A stretch of 46,662 nt of DNA from UBA1370 sp964515115 (lineage in GTDB: Bacteria; Patescibacteriota; Microgenomatia; UBA1400; PJMF01). Below the pieces are notes generated by a model, which was not told where the DNA came from, ran no database searches, and saw nothing but the letters and a program-made list of their open reading frames with translations. The stretch lies in contig CAZESB010000005.1 of NCBI GenBank assembly GCA_964515115.1, forward strand, positions 1 to 46,662, read 5' to 3'. A program made the position numbers and the translations under genes. Positions 39,460 to 46,662 of the stretch are shown here, one piece after another (within the stretch, counting starts at the first letter, position 1; every line of letters begins with the position of its first letter).

Positions 39460-40044
39460 CTATTTTCTAGAAATAAAGCGGTTGTTCCTGATGTAAAAGC
39501 GCAATTTTTCCTCGACAGCCTTGCTAATTCCCACCCGCGTAGTAAAAACAATCTCCTCTTCAGTCACAAGCTTAGAGTCCTCATCTTCAGCAACATAAAG
39601 CTGACTTGAAAATAGGCTCTGACCATCATGGCTTTTGTCGATACCCAAAGCCTGTGTTAGCCTGGCCGGACCACTGCAAAGTAACTCCAGCCTCTTTTGC
39701 TGCCGACGCTGCCTCATTACCTCAAGACCAGACAAAGGTTCCAGGGCGCGCAAGAGCACTCCTTCGCCAATGCCTTCGGTGTAAGTGGCAACATTGGCAC
39801 AATAATGCAGGCCATAACTCAAGTAAACATAAATTGTTCCCGGAGCGGCAAATAAAGATTTATTTCTTGGAGAAATGCCACCATAAGAGTGGGCGGCCGG
39901 ATCATCTTGATGATAACTTTCCGTTTCCACAATTCTACCGGCCACCAAGCCTTCCGGCAATTCATGTACCAGAATTTTTCCCAATAAATCCGGCGCCACC
40001 TCCTGTGTTTTTCTGGCAAAAAATTCTTTAGTGAGTTTTTGCAT
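39460..40044 (-). CDS. 3-methyladenine DNA glycosylase (AAG/MPG family)
   Basis: The 194-residue protein removes alkylated and deaminated purines from DNA. The family motifs are LLGKILVHELPEGLVAGRIV, VETESYHQDDPAAHSYGG with the catalytic Glu, SPRNKSLFAAPGTIYVYLSY with the intercalating tyrosine region, and GVLLRALEPLSG. LCSGPARLTQALGIDKSHDG follows. Length is normal for bacterial members. TAGATG ends 8 bases before the ATG and may be the -10. An intrinsic terminator follows about 100 bases downstream. Confidence 0.95.
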   Translation of the reverse strand: MQKLTKEFFARKTQEVAPDLLGKILVHELPEGLVAGRIVETESYHQDDPAAHSYGGISPRNKSLFAAPGTIYVYLSYGLHYCANVATYTEGIGEGVLLRALEPLSGLEVMRQRRQQKRLELLCSGPARLTQALGIDKSHDGQSLFSSQLYVAEDEDSKLVTEEEIVFTTRVGISKAVEEKLRFYIRNNRFISRK

Positions 40045-40055
40045 AGTTAGAGCAT

Positions 40056-40979
40056 CTAGGCACCATATGGCTTACTACTTTGGAGCAAAACTTTAAGCCT
40101 ATTCATCATTTTGTGAAATTCATCAATATCTTTATATTCAAAATAGAAAAATTTACCTAGCCTAATGAAGCGCATAATTTGGTGCAGTCTCAGCTCGGCT
40201 TGATTGATTCGTTTCCCATAACCTTCCTCCAAAATAGCAAGAATGCTCTCATTGAATCTGTAGGTTATGCTCGCAAAATCTCTCAAAGGCGGACCAGCAA
40301 GCGAATCTACCCAGTCAATCAAAATCGGATTGCTGTTTTGCCACATAACATTACCATTATTGGCATCATCATGAACCAAAGTTGAGTTTGTCCACTTAAA
40401 ATTATTAAGATTTTCAAGAACTAACTCTTTGGCTTGGTCAATGAGTTGCTGTGCCCACAAATACTCAGGGGGCAGGCCATTAAAATCCTGTTCTTCCAGT
40501 TCTGCTGTTGCCAACTGTTTAAAACTATCAAACCTGTTTTCTTTTTCATGAAGTGAGCCAAAATAGTCAAATTTAATTTGATGTACCTGTTTTAACAGCA
40601 TGCCTAGTTTGATTAAATACTCTTTATTATTCCAAAGTTTCTTGTTTTTCAAGTCTTTCACCGTTCCTCCAGGAATGTATCTGCTTAATTGCCATCCATA
40701 CTTAAATACCGGATGGTTGTGGGCAGAGTGGAGGATTTCTTCGTGAGGGATATGATGAGTACTCAATAAATCATGAACATATTCCAATTTCCCCATAGGA
40801 GGCCAATATTCAAAACGGAAAATTTTGCCTACATATTTATTCTTTTCGCTTTCTAGCAGATAGGAATAACTATCAGCAGATTGAAATTTTTGGACAATTT
40901 TCAAATCAACCTTGAAGATATCCTCAGCAGATTTTTTCAACTCAAGTGGTAGATAATCCTCAAATACGAGTTCCGGCAT
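40056..40979 (-). CDS. aminoglycoside phosphotransferase (APH)-like kinase
   Basis: The 307-residue protein has the APH/choline-kinase fold. A nucleotide-binding N lobe (YVGKIFRFEYWPPMGKLEYV) precedes the catalytic loop LVHDDANNGNVMW and the metal-binding IDWVDSLAGPPLRDFASITY. The usual HGDLHxGN appears as HDDANNGN. The catalytic Asp and Asn positions are filled. The substrate may be an antibiotic, a sugar, an amino alcohol or a protein, and cannot be told. TAAAAT ends 6 bases before the ATG. AT-rich codon use suggests an accessory gene. It lies 12 bases upstream of the glycosylase gene on the same strand. Confidence 0.88.
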   Translation of the reverse strand: MPELVFEDYLPLELKKSAEDIFKVDLKIVQKFQSADSYSYLLESEKNKYVGKIFRFEYWPPMGKLEYVHDLLSTHHIPHEEILHSAHNHPVFKYGWQLSRYIPGGTVKDLKNKKLWNNKEYLIKLGMLLKQVHQIKFDYFGSLHEKENRFDSFKQLATAELEEQDFNGLPPEYLWAQQLIDQAKELVLENLNNFKWTNSTLVHDDANNGNVMWQNSNPILIDWVDSLAGPPLRDFASITYRFNESILAILEEGYGKRINQAELRLHQIMRFIRLGKFFYFEYKDIDEFHKMMNRLKVLLQSSKPYGA

Positions 40980-40985
40980 AGAGTA

Positions 40986-40991
40986 ATTTTA
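40986..40991 (-). promoter_or_regulatory. -10 box of the APH-like gene
   Basis: TAAAAT preceded by TG on the minus strand ends 6 bases before the ATG at 40979. Confidence 0.55.
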
Positions 40992-41063
40992 CATCTTCTG
41001 CCAGAAAAAAGGTAAAAGATAATTTGGAGGTGTGGCAATTTGAGAGCCAAGTACGATTGCAGA

Positions 41064-41348
41064 CTAAGGCAAAATAGCTGCAAGTACCCACAAGGGAAGT
41101 GACAAAAGAATAACCGCACCTAGAACTCCCAACTTATTTCGCTTTAGAACCACCAAAGAGCCAATAATTCCTAAAAGATCTAATGGGTACGTTACATAAT
41201 TACAATATAGACTGCACCATTGGTGTGGTCTATGAAAAATATTTGTAAAGGAGCTATGAATTTCGAAAGTTTGTAAAAGATCTCTAATGAAATGATAAAG
41301 CGAGAAAATGAAAATAGTTATAAAGAGAGATCGCAAAAGCGGTTTCAT
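41064..41348 (-). CDS. small membrane protein coupled to the nucleotidyltransferase
   Basis: The 94-residue protein has three hydrophobic segments (about 5-22, 53-68 and 73-92). A polar loop rich in His, Cys and aromatic residues (HRPHQWCSLYCNYVTYP) lies between the first two. The family is not recognised. Its ATG overlaps the stop of the upstream nucleotidyltransferase as ATGA, so the two are probably translated together. The loop with two Cys and two His near the membrane could bind a metal, but this is a guess. Confidence 0.65.
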   Translation of the reverse strand: MKPLLRSLFITIFIFSLYHFIRDLLQTFEIHSSFTNIFHRPHQWCSLYCNYVTYPLDLLGIIGSLVVLKRNKLGVLGAVILLSLPLWVLAAILP

Positions 41349-41788
41349 ATACTGATAGTTGGATTTAATTCTCTGTATCTACGTATATATATCTCTGCAC
41401 TTTTTGGATCATCATAAGTTGGAGTATTTTCGAATCCAAAGCAGAAATCGACAGCTTGTAATTGTGATAAAAACTCTAACCGATCAATAAGGATATTAAA
41501 TGGTCTGGAAATTCCTTTATTCAATTTAACAGCTGCGTCATTTTCAACACCAACAAAAAGCAGATCCCCTGCTGACTTTGCAGAACGAAGGTAAGCCAAA
41601 TGACCATTGTGTACCACATCAAACACTCCTAAAGCAAGAATGGCTCTTAGACCCCCGTTTCTTGTTTCTCTAATTTTCGAAACAGCTGCGGAATAGGCTA
41701 GTATTTTTCTTTCAAATCCTCCTAATTCTGGATTACTAGTCTTTCGATGGTCATTTATTGTCACTTTATATTTATTTTTGTTACACAA
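41345..41788 (-). CDS. cytidylyltransferase-like nucleotidyltransferase
   Basis: The protein has up to 147 residues with the HxGH-type Rossmann core: LGVFDVVHNGHLAYLRSAKS, then LLFVGVENDAAVKLNKG and RPFNILIDRLEFLSQLQAVD. This is the pattern of glycerol-3-phosphate cytidylyltransferase and RfaE C-terminal domains. The final lysine- or serine-rich KMS-like loop is not clear. The substrate is unknown, perhaps a sugar or polyol phosphate. The start is uncertain: TTG at 41788, overlapping the Fic stop codon, or GTG at 41764. It lies in an operon with Fic upstream and a small membrane protein downstream. Confidence 0.8.
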   Translation of the reverse strand: MCNKNKYKVTINDHRKTSNPELGGFERKILAYSAAVSKIRETRNGGLRAILALGVFDVVHNGHLAYLRSAKSAGDLLFVGVENDAAVKLNKGISRPFNILIDRLEFLSQLQAVDFCFGFENTPTYDDPKSAEIYIRRYRELNPTISI

Positions 41789-42839
41789 CCTTATATTTCA
41801 CAGCTCGTCCTTGCCCCAACCGCTCAATTTTCTTAAGAGCAATGAGCTTACTTGTGACCTGGTTGATGGTGGGACGGGGAATATTCAATTTTTCTGATAA
41901 TTCCATTGGAGTTGCTTCTTTCTGCCGCTGCAAATACTCCCAAACTTTAATCTGAGTAGGTGAGAGTAATTTTTCGAGGTTTTCAGTTGTAAGTAATCCA
42001 ATAGCATACTGTGACTGCTCTAAAACTACGTCTAAAAAGAAATCCAACCAAGGTATAACTGTTGGATTCTTAGTTGCAAATGTTTTTTGGCTTTGTCGCA
42101 ACGACATGTAGTAATCTGGTTTATTATCTTCAATAATTTTTTCGTGAGAAATGTAAGGTATATATGCATAACCAGCTTGGAGTAAGAGCAGATTAGTTAA
42201 GATACGTGATAGTCTGCCGTTTCCATCGCTAAAGGGATGAATTTGTAGAAATTGGACGATAAAATGCCCAATAAGCAGTAGTGGGTGATATTTGCCACTG
42301 GCGAGCTCTTGAGTGGTCACTGTGGTCAACTCTGCCATCGCCATTGGTGTCAAATATGCTGGGGTTGTATCAAATAAAATCCCAACTGATTGTCCAGCCT
42401 CGTCAATCATATGGACTTTATTTTCCTGTTTTTTATATTCACCACGATGAAGTTGATCTTTATCTACATATTTGAGTAATTCCTGATGGAAATGTTTGAT
42501 CAAATTTTCTGAAAACCGAAGCTCATCCCAAGAGTTAAACACATTTGTCAACAGTTCAAAGTAGCCTTGCACTTCTTGTTTGTCTCGATTTGCAAATTGT
42601 TGAATAGAAATTCCTTTCATCAGTTTTTCAATGTCATCGTCAGACAATCTTGCACCCTCAATTCGGGTAGACGCTCCCGTAGAAGTCACAATAACTGACT
42701 TTTTCAAACGTCCAAGTACCTGAGGGTTAAGTTTGGCTCCACCAATCCATTGTCCTTTCAAGCCATCAATTTCAGCAATTTTTTGCCAGATTGAACTCGG
42801 AAGATTGTCTAAAAGTCGGTTAAGGGTGGATAAAGTCAT
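41781..42839 (-). CDS. Fic family protein with inhibitory motif and winged helix
   Basis: The 352-residue protein has the Fic catalytic motif HPFSDGNGRLSR at 201-212 (HxFx[DE]GNGRxxR, intact). The inhibitory motif S57-T-R-I-E61-G62 lies N-terminal to it, as in class II Fic proteins. Fic domains transfer AMP from ATP to a hydroxyl of a target protein. The inhibitory Glu keeps the enzyme off until released. The C-terminal part (about 290-352: LSPTQIKVWEYLQRQKEATP and LNIPRPTINQVTSKLI) is a winged helix, so the protein may regulate its own gene. A palindrome lies right upstream. Confidence 0.94.
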   Translation of the reverse strand: MTLSTLNRLLDNLPSSIWQKIAEIDGLKGQWIGGAKLNPQVLGRLKKSVIVTSTGASTRIEGARLSDDDIEKLMKGISIQQFANRDKQEVQGYFELLTNVFNSWDELRFSENLIKHFHQELLKYVDKDQLHRGEYKKQENKVHMIDEAGQSVGILFDTTPAYLTPMAMAELTTVTTQELASGKYHPLLLIGHFIVQFLQIHPFSDGNGRLSRILTNLLLLQAGYAYIPYISHEKIIEDNKPDYYMSLRQSQKTFATKNPTVIPWLDFFLDVVLEQSQYAIGLLTTENLEKLLSPTQIKVWEYLQRQKEATPMELSEKLNIPRPTINQVTSKLIALKKIERLGQGRAVKYKVV

Positions 42840-42841
42840 AC

Positions 42842-42880
42842 TTTTCTTATATTTTGACTATATAAGATTATATAAGAAAA
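42842..42880. promoter_or_regulatory. large inverted repeat upstream of the Fic gene, likely operator
   Basis: TTTTCTTATAT (42842-42852) and ATATAAGAAAA (42870-42880) are a perfect 11-bp inverted repeat with a 17-base spacer. TATATAAGAT in the spacer gives a further direct copy of one arm. It starts 2 bases before the Fic ATG and covers the promoter. Confidence 0.6.
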
Positions 42881-43095
42881 TACAAGCTCATTTTCAAAAG
42901 ACGTCACTAAATACTTTTCGAAAATGCATAACGAAGTTCTCTATCTGAGCTCTCAACTTTGCAATAAATAGTCAAAAATCTATCATCATTTTCTACTCTG
43001 AAGAGAGTGCTTGGATTTAAAAAATACAGAAAAATCGTTTGATGAGAAAAAAGGTCGGCTCGAACCTAAAAATAGCTTGATAACAAGGGATAATC

Positions 43096-43111
43096 AGGCT
43101 TTTTCGCCTGC
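43096..43111. other. small hairpin downstream of tRNA-Gly(GCC)
   Basis: CAGGC and GCCTG form a 5-bp stem with a 6-base loop just after the tRNA 3' end on the minus strand. There is no clear T run, so it is at best a weak terminator. The rest of the gap 42881-43122 shows nothing recognisable. Confidence 0.35.
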
Positions 43112-43122
43112 TCATTCCCGTT

Positions 43123-43197
43123 TGGAGCGGGAAACGGGGTTCGAACCCGCGACCTCCTCCTTGGCAAGGAGGCGCTCTACCACTGAGCTATTCCCGC
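43123..43197 (-). tRNA. tRNA-Gly(GCC) with encoded CCA
   Basis: On the minus strand the acceptor is GCGGGAA/TTCCCGC. The anticodon stem CCTCC/GGAGG encloses TTGCCAA, giving GCC. The T arm is CGGGG-TTCGAAC-CCCGT on reading. Discriminator T (43126) is followed by encoded CCA (43123-43125), as in the other Gly tRNA. Confidence 0.95.
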
Positions 43198-43311
43198 GAA
43201 CTTACATTTACTTGTTAAGCAAGGCATATTGTACACAGCAATCTCAAAATTGTGAAGCGTTTAGCACTGATTGCAAACGCCCGTCATCCCAGCTTTCACC
43301 TACACTAGTGT

Positions 43312-43317
43312 ATAATT
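43312..43317 (+). promoter_or_regulatory. -10 box of the 52-residue gene
   Basis: A perfect TATAAT ends 7 bases before the ATG at 43325. Confidence 0.65.
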
Positions 43318-43324
43318 CCCCCAT

Positions 43325-43483
43325 ATGATAAATTCATCTTTTCTGAACACTCCGGAATTCAAGCGCGCCAGCACCAATGCCGCCGACAGCTTCGTCAAAA
43401 CTTTTTTCAAGTGGCTTGGCATCGGCATTGCCAGTATTGCCAATTTCATCAAATCGATGATCATGATGGCGATTGGAAAATAA
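43325..43483 (+). CDS. hidden small gene, 52-residue amphipathic peptide
   Basis: The frame from the ATG to TAA encodes MINSSFLNTPEFKRAS...ADSFVKTFFKWLGIG and a tail ASIANFIKSMIMMAIGK. The second half is a hydrophobic stretch broken by lysines and looks like an amphipathic or single membrane helix. A perfect TATAAT sits where all the leaderless genes have theirs. The next gene starts 3 bases after the stop, so both form an operon. The family is not recognised. It may be a membrane-associated peptide or a toxin-like peptide. Confidence 0.6.
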   Translation: MINSSFLNTPEFKRASTNAADSFVKTFFKWLGIGIASIANFIKSMIMMAIGK

Positions 43484-43486
43484 AAT

Positions 43487-43843
43487 ATGTCTCCACAAAA
43501 TTCCGAAAGAGAAATTTGTAGTGAAGCTATTTCAAAATTTGAAATCCGTTTTGGGACTGTCTATGAACCAGCAGATTATCCCGACTCACGCTATGTCGTC
43601 GTTGACTTAGGAAGGGATTGCTTCTTTGGTGCTTCTTGGGTGTATCAAGATAGTCAGGGTAAAACTCGTTTATCTATACCCGGAACACACTATACAGGAC
43701 GTATTGGAGAGATTGTAGGTTTTATGACACTTGAAGAAATGCTGGCTGCAGCAAAAAACAGTGGTTGGCAAAGCAAAGAAATGGAAGAACTTTTTCGAAC
43801 TGAAGCGGAAAAACCATCCAGATTTTTAACAGAAGAAATTTAA
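43487..43843 (+). CDS. hypothetical protein of 118 residues
   Basis: The 118-residue soluble acidic protein is not recognised. It reads GTVYEPADYPDSRYVVVDLG then CFFGASWVYQDSQGKTRLSI, a run of short strands, followed by helices (GFMTLEEMLAAAKNSGWQSK). It follows the 52-residue gene by 3 bases, with GGAAAA as a weak ribosome binding site. It is probably translated from the same transcript. Its stop lies 5 bases from the end of the convergent MFS gene. Confidence 0.6.
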   Translation: MSPQNSEREICSEAISKFEIRFGTVYEPADYPDSRYVVVDLGRDCFFGASWVYQDSQGKTRLSIPGTHYTGRIGEIVGFMTLEEMLAAAKNSGWQSKEMEELFRTEAEKPSRFLTEEI

Positions 43844-43848
43844 CCTTC

Positions 43849-45033
43849 TTAATGCTTTGAAGCTTTATTAGTCAGAGCCGCAATCATCTTCACCCCGGAA
43901 AAATAAACTAACATCAGTGCGAGCAGTAGAATAGCAAAATAGTGAGAAAACCACCTCACTCCCAAAATATCCATCTGCGCGCCAATCACTCCAGCTAAAA
44001 TCACATATGGAATTTTCCGCAAAAGTTCATATGAAGATATAGTCACAGCCCGAATACGTGAGGGAGTGTTGTGGTTCAAAAGTTCAGATACCGCACTTTG
44101 TCTGAGGGGACTGTAAAACACACGCATAAAGAAGAGCGCCACCCAAACAAGAGCAGGAATCCAGGGTGAGAAAATGTAGTTAATGATTATAAAAATCGCA
44201 CTTGCAGCAATAATATTTTCAAGTTTAAATTTCCGAGAAAATCGCTCATATAAATAGCTGGCAGGTATGGCAATTAGCGTCGCTCCGGCATAAATCAAGC
44301 CAATTTGGGTGCTGTTAAAACCCCAATCAACTACAGCTGCGTCATCAAGAATTTCATACTCAACCACCATAAAAGCTCCAATAATAAACAGGAGTAGAGT
44401 GCTTTTGATCATTGAGGGCTGAAAAAGCTGACGCAAGCCTTGGGAATTTTGTTTGATAAAGTTGCGCAAAGAAAAGACCTCGGTATCGACAGGTGGCTCC
44501 ACCAACCAAAGTGACACCACCAAACCAACAAGTCGGAAAACACCACTCATCACAAAGGGCATGAGCGGCCAAACCGCAAACATCAATCCGCCCGCAATGC
44601 TCGCAAAAGCAATGCCGCCATTTTCGAAGCGCTGCATTTTAGAAATTACCTTTGGATATTCATTCTCTTTACCCTCTGTTACCAGATTGTCATACATAAA
44701 AGCTTCCATGGCACCGGAATAAAAGCTGTAACCCAAATTCACCATCACCCAGATGAACACAAATTGCGGGAAAGTATCGGCAAACACCCAGGAAAACTCA
44801 GCAATTGCGGTAAATAGAAAAGATAAAATGAGCGTTTTTTTCTTGCCGATCAGGTCTGACAGTGCGCCGGTGGGCAACTCAGCAACAACCGATGTTACTA
44901 AACCGATTGCTTGCAACAGTGCTGCTTGACTTAAATCAAGAAAATTAAGTAAATACAAAAGCCAAGGTGCATACCAAAAATAGGTGCTGTAAAGCGCCAC
45001 CAAAATGTAACCAAGCTTAAGATTTTTGTGCAT
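43849..45033 (-). CDS. MFS transporter
   Basis: The 394-residue protein has about twelve hydrophobic segments. The MFS loop 2-3 motif is seen as ELPTGALSDLIGKKKTLILS (usual G-x-x-x-D-x-x-G-R-K/R). Loop 8-9 has a related SYLYERFSRKFKLENI. The overall style resembles MFS proteins with early GYILVALYSTYFWYAPWLLY helices, often annotated as multidrug or unknown transporters. The substrate is not predictable. The ATG at 45033 was chosen. A TATAAT lies 21 bases upstream, so this transcript has a short leader. The frame continues upstream without family similarity. Confidence 0.9.
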   Translation of the reverse strand: MHKNLKLGYILVALYSTYFWYAPWLLYLLNFLDLSQAALLQAIGLVTSVVAELPTGALSDLIGKKKTLILSFLFTAIAEFSWVFADTFPQFVFIWVMVNLGYSFYSGAMEAFMYDNLVTEGKENEYPKVISKMQRFENGGIAFASIAGGLMFAVWPLMPFVMSGVFRLVGLVVSLWLVEPPVDTEVFSLRNFIKQNSQGLRQLFQPSMIKSTLLLFIIGAFMVVEYEILDDAAVVDWGFNSTQIGLIYAGATLIAIPASYLYERFSRKFKLENIIAASAIFIIINYIFSPWIPALVWVALFFMRVFYSPLRQSAVSELLNHNTPSRIRAVTISSYELLRKIPYVILAGVIGAQMDILGVRWFSHYFAILLLALMLVYFSGVKMIAALTNKASKH

Positions 45034-45110
45034 AGTGAAATAGGCAATAGCAGTATTATAGGTGAAACTTTCTTTCCTCACACAAGCAATCACCTTCACC
45101 CCAGCAATGC

Positions 45111-45116
45111 TACAAT
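45111..45116 (+). promoter_or_regulatory. -10 box of the 271-residue secreted protein
   Basis: TACAAT ends 8 bases before the ATG at 45125. Confidence 0.6.
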
Positions 45117-45124
45117 GCTTTCAC

Positions 45125-45940
45125 ATGATTAAAAGGATAGTCAAAAAATTGGCATTGCCGCTCGTGTTCATACTGGCATTTTCTGCTCTTGTTTCTTTTT
45201 ACTATTTTGGCAACGAAAACAACAGCGCCGCTATTAGCACTATTACCAAACCTACAACCAAACACCAAGAGAAAAAAAGTCCTACTAAAATTAATCTCCC
45301 AATTATCATGCCAGTTGCCACAACACCGCCAACTCCAAATTCAAAACCTACTAAACCCGACCCACCTCCGGGCACTAAATTAACCAGGGCCTCAATTTTT
45401 TGGGTTGGCGAGGCAGCAGACGAAAGCAATGCCTTTATTCCCAACGATAAAAGTGCCTGGGATACCCAGTGGCAAGAACGCTACGGTGGTATAGATTCTC
45501 CGGATGATCGCTGCAGCTATCACCCCTGCGCTTTCACCCCCCAAGAAAACCCTTTTTATTTTGCGCTGCCATACAATGACCTTGATGCTAGGGGTCAAAG
45601 AAAAGCTTCAGCAGAGAAGATTCCTTGGTTTCAAAGTTATCAAAACGAAAAAACTGTCCTCAAAAACCGCTGGGTATCAATCACCTTTGAGGGCACAACC
45701 TGCTATGCTCAATGGCAAGATGTTGGGCCGCTGAAAACAGATGATTTTGCTTATGTCTTTGGCAATGGCCAACCCACCAATACCTTTGGGGTTAAGGCCG
45801 GGATAGATGTTTCACCAGCGGTGCGGGACTGCTTGGGTATGAGAACCAATGAAATAGTAGCGTGGAAATTTGTTGCCGATCACCAAGTTCCCCCAGGTCC
45901 CTGGAAAGAAATTGTTACTTCGTCGGCAGTTCATTGGTAA
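45125..45940 (+). CDS. secreted or anchored protein, possible double-psi beta-barrel
   Basis: The 271-residue protein has an N-terminal membrane anchor (about 7-28) and a Pro/Thr/Lys linker (about 35-85). A globular domain (about 86-271) with four or more cysteines (RCSYHPCAFT, TTCYAQW, VRDCLGM) follows. The motif order YAQWQDVGPLKTDDFAYVFG, AGIDVSPAVRDCLGM and WKFVADHQVPPGPW recalls the DPBB fold of RlpA/barwin-type cell-wall proteins, but this is judged by eye. It probably acts at the cell surface. The last 26 bases overlap the convergent glycosyltransferase gene. Confidence 0.7.
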   Translation: MIKRIVKKLALPLVFILAFSALVSFYYFGNENNSAAISTITKPTTKHQEKKSPTKINLPIIMPVATTPPTPNSKPTKPDPPPGTKLTRASIFWVGEAADESNAFIPNDKSAWDTQWQERYGGIDSPDDRCSYHPCAFTPQENPFYFALPYNDLDARGQRKASAEKIPWFQSYQNEKTVLKNRWVSITFEGTTCYAQWQDVGPLKTDDFAYVFGNGQPTNTFGVKAGIDVSPAVRDCLGMRTNEIVAWKFVADHQVPPGPWKEIVTSSAVHW

Positions 45941-46662
45941 CTAGGTTATGGCCAAAACTAAGGTGGTGCAAGTTCGCGTCACCACGTTTGAGCACTTTAT
46001 TCCAAAGCATCTCGCTCCCCTCAAGAGCCCTGACAATGCTGGTAAACACCACATAAAAAATCACGCTTCGATAAAATATCCGCTGGAGTGGCAGCCAGAG
46101 TAAAAGTCGGCGTTTTTGGTCTTCTTTTACAAAAGCAAGGAGGGCATAAATAAGATCTATCAGAATAAAGATAGCAAAAAGAAACCAGAGTTGATTAAAG
46201 AAATTAAAGGCCAGCCAACTCAAGAATAAGACATCCATCAGCGGGTAGAGAAGTGGCAAAAAGAGAGTGAAAATCATAGTGTTAGGCAGTACTATCAAAC
46301 CCAAACTATTCAGCCGAAGCGAAAAGAGGTGCGAGCGATACTTAATCAGACACTGAATGGTACCAAAAATCCAGCGGGTGCGCTGTCTGATAAAATCCCG
46401 GAACCGAAAAGGTGTTTCTGTGTAAGCTACTGCTTCTGGTTCATAAATAACTTTTTTGCCACTCGCAAGCATGGCGAGAGTCATATCCTGATCCTCAACC
46501 AAAGTATCACTCGAATAACCGCCAAGCTTGATTAGATCAGCTTTCCGCCAAGCCCCTACCGGGCCAGGAACAACACCGACAGCATTGAGATAGCTAAAGG
46601 CTTTTTTATCAATATTTTGCGAGATAACGTACTCAAGGTGTTGGAATTTGCTAAAAATACTG
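45915..46662 (-). CDS. processive family 2 glycosyltransferase, C-terminal part
   Basis: The visible part is about 248 codons, and the gene continues past the right edge of the window. The frame is open through the window end. Seen are GPVGAWRKADLIKLGGYSSD, the catalytic VEDQDM (ED motif) and QRTRWIFG, the Q-x-x-R-W product-binding motif of cellulose, chitin and hyaluronan synthase-like enzymes. Three or more membrane helices follow. It probably makes or extrudes a surface polysaccharide. No internal start should be used: the TTG near 46502 is an internal Leu codon. Confidence 0.92.
   Translation of the reverse strand, partial: SIFSKFQHLEYVISQNIDKKAFSYLNAVGVVPGPVGAWRKADLIKLGGYSSDTLVEDQDMTLAMLASGKKVIYEPEAVAYTETPFRFRDFIRQRTRWIFGTIQCLIKYRSHLFSLRLNSLGLIVLPNTMIFTLFLPLLYPLMDVLFLSWLAFNFFNQLWFLFAIFILIDLIYALLAFVKEDQKRRLLLWLPLQRIFYRSVIFYVVFTSIVRALEGSEMLWNKVLKRGDANLHHLSFGHNLVTNELPTK

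Noticed and set aside
43011..43328. Plus-strand frame of 105 codons
   Set aside because: It runs through tRNA-Gly(GCC) on the other strand and has no promoter of the local type.
1..46662. Alternative genetic code (UGA as Gly, known in some Patescibacteria)
   Set aside because: TGA ends several clear genes such as eno and the SdpI-like gene. No in-frame TGA in recognised genes and no tRNA-Gly(TCA) was seen.

Overview
The window looks like part of a compact bacterial chromosome, most plausibly from the Candidate Phyla Radiation (Patescibacteria). The evidence is tight gene packing with many overlapping convergent ends, short genes, leaderless promoters, and a mix of bacterial genes with archaeal or eukaryotic style enzymes (a PPAT-DUF359 CoA protein, Elp3, a Trm9-like methyltransferase). 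No rRNA or ribosomal protein gene is present, so the subgroup cannot be fixed. The standard code applies: TGA, TAA and TAG all end clear genes. No stretch longer than 300 bases is empty.

Layout. 1-1161: end of a tRNA-Arg, two small uncharacterised genes and tRNA-His. 1162-6821: an AT-rich accessory array of same-strand genes (aminoglycoside 6-nucleotidyltransferase family, NUDIX, metallophosphoesterase plus cupin, HigB/HigA-type toxin-antitoxin, VOC protein, HExxH peptidase). Five diverged copies of a 90-180 bp repeat separate these genes, and a strong terminator closes the array. The repeats carry a short open frame on the opposite strand whose protein sequence is conserved. The arrangement recalls an integron cassette array, but no attC consensus and no integrase were seen. 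6900-9535: DUF1653, an RdgB gene broken by an amber codon, NUDIX, and a secreted nuclease. 9540-16001: TauE and MgtE-like transporters, enolase, PEBP, an NRAMP-related transporter, a Crp-type regulator and an orphan gene.

16004-20167: YibE/F protein, phosphoesterase, EpmA-like EF-P ligase, EF-P and, divergently, cytidylate kinase. 20208-20528: three tRNAs. 20642-28489: a transglutaminase-like protein, an archaeal-type bifunctional CoA enzyme, RarA, RecQ, and a divergent Elp3/Trm9-like pair that could together make mcm5U34 in tRNA. 28510-35440: a VKOR-dihydroorotate dehydrogenase fusion, VIT1-like transporter, PAS-GAF histidine kinase, SdpI, OtsA-OtsB trehalose fusion and tRNA-Gln. 35546-40979: DUF2207 protein, NYN nuclease, PQQ-type sugar dehydrogenase with a perfect TGTGA-N6-TCACA box upstream, 3-methyladenine glycosylase and an APH-like kinase. 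41064-46662: Fic protein, nucleotidyltransferase and small membrane protein operon, tRNA-Gly, a hidden 52-residue gene, MFS transporter, a secreted protein and the end of a processive glycosyltransferase.

Regulation. At more than 20 genes a sigma70-like -10 hexamer ends only 6 to 9 bases before the start codon. These mRNAs should be leaderless. Downstream genes of operons instead often have a Shine-Dalgarno-like sequence. The Crp-type regulator keeps the E. coli CRP recognition-helix residues and matches the box upstream of the sugar dehydrogenase.

Most striking items: the cassette-like array, the VKOR-PyrD fusion, the PPAT-DUF359 fusion, the Elp3/Trm9-like pair and the pervasive leaderless promoters. 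All identifications come from reading the sequence without database searches.
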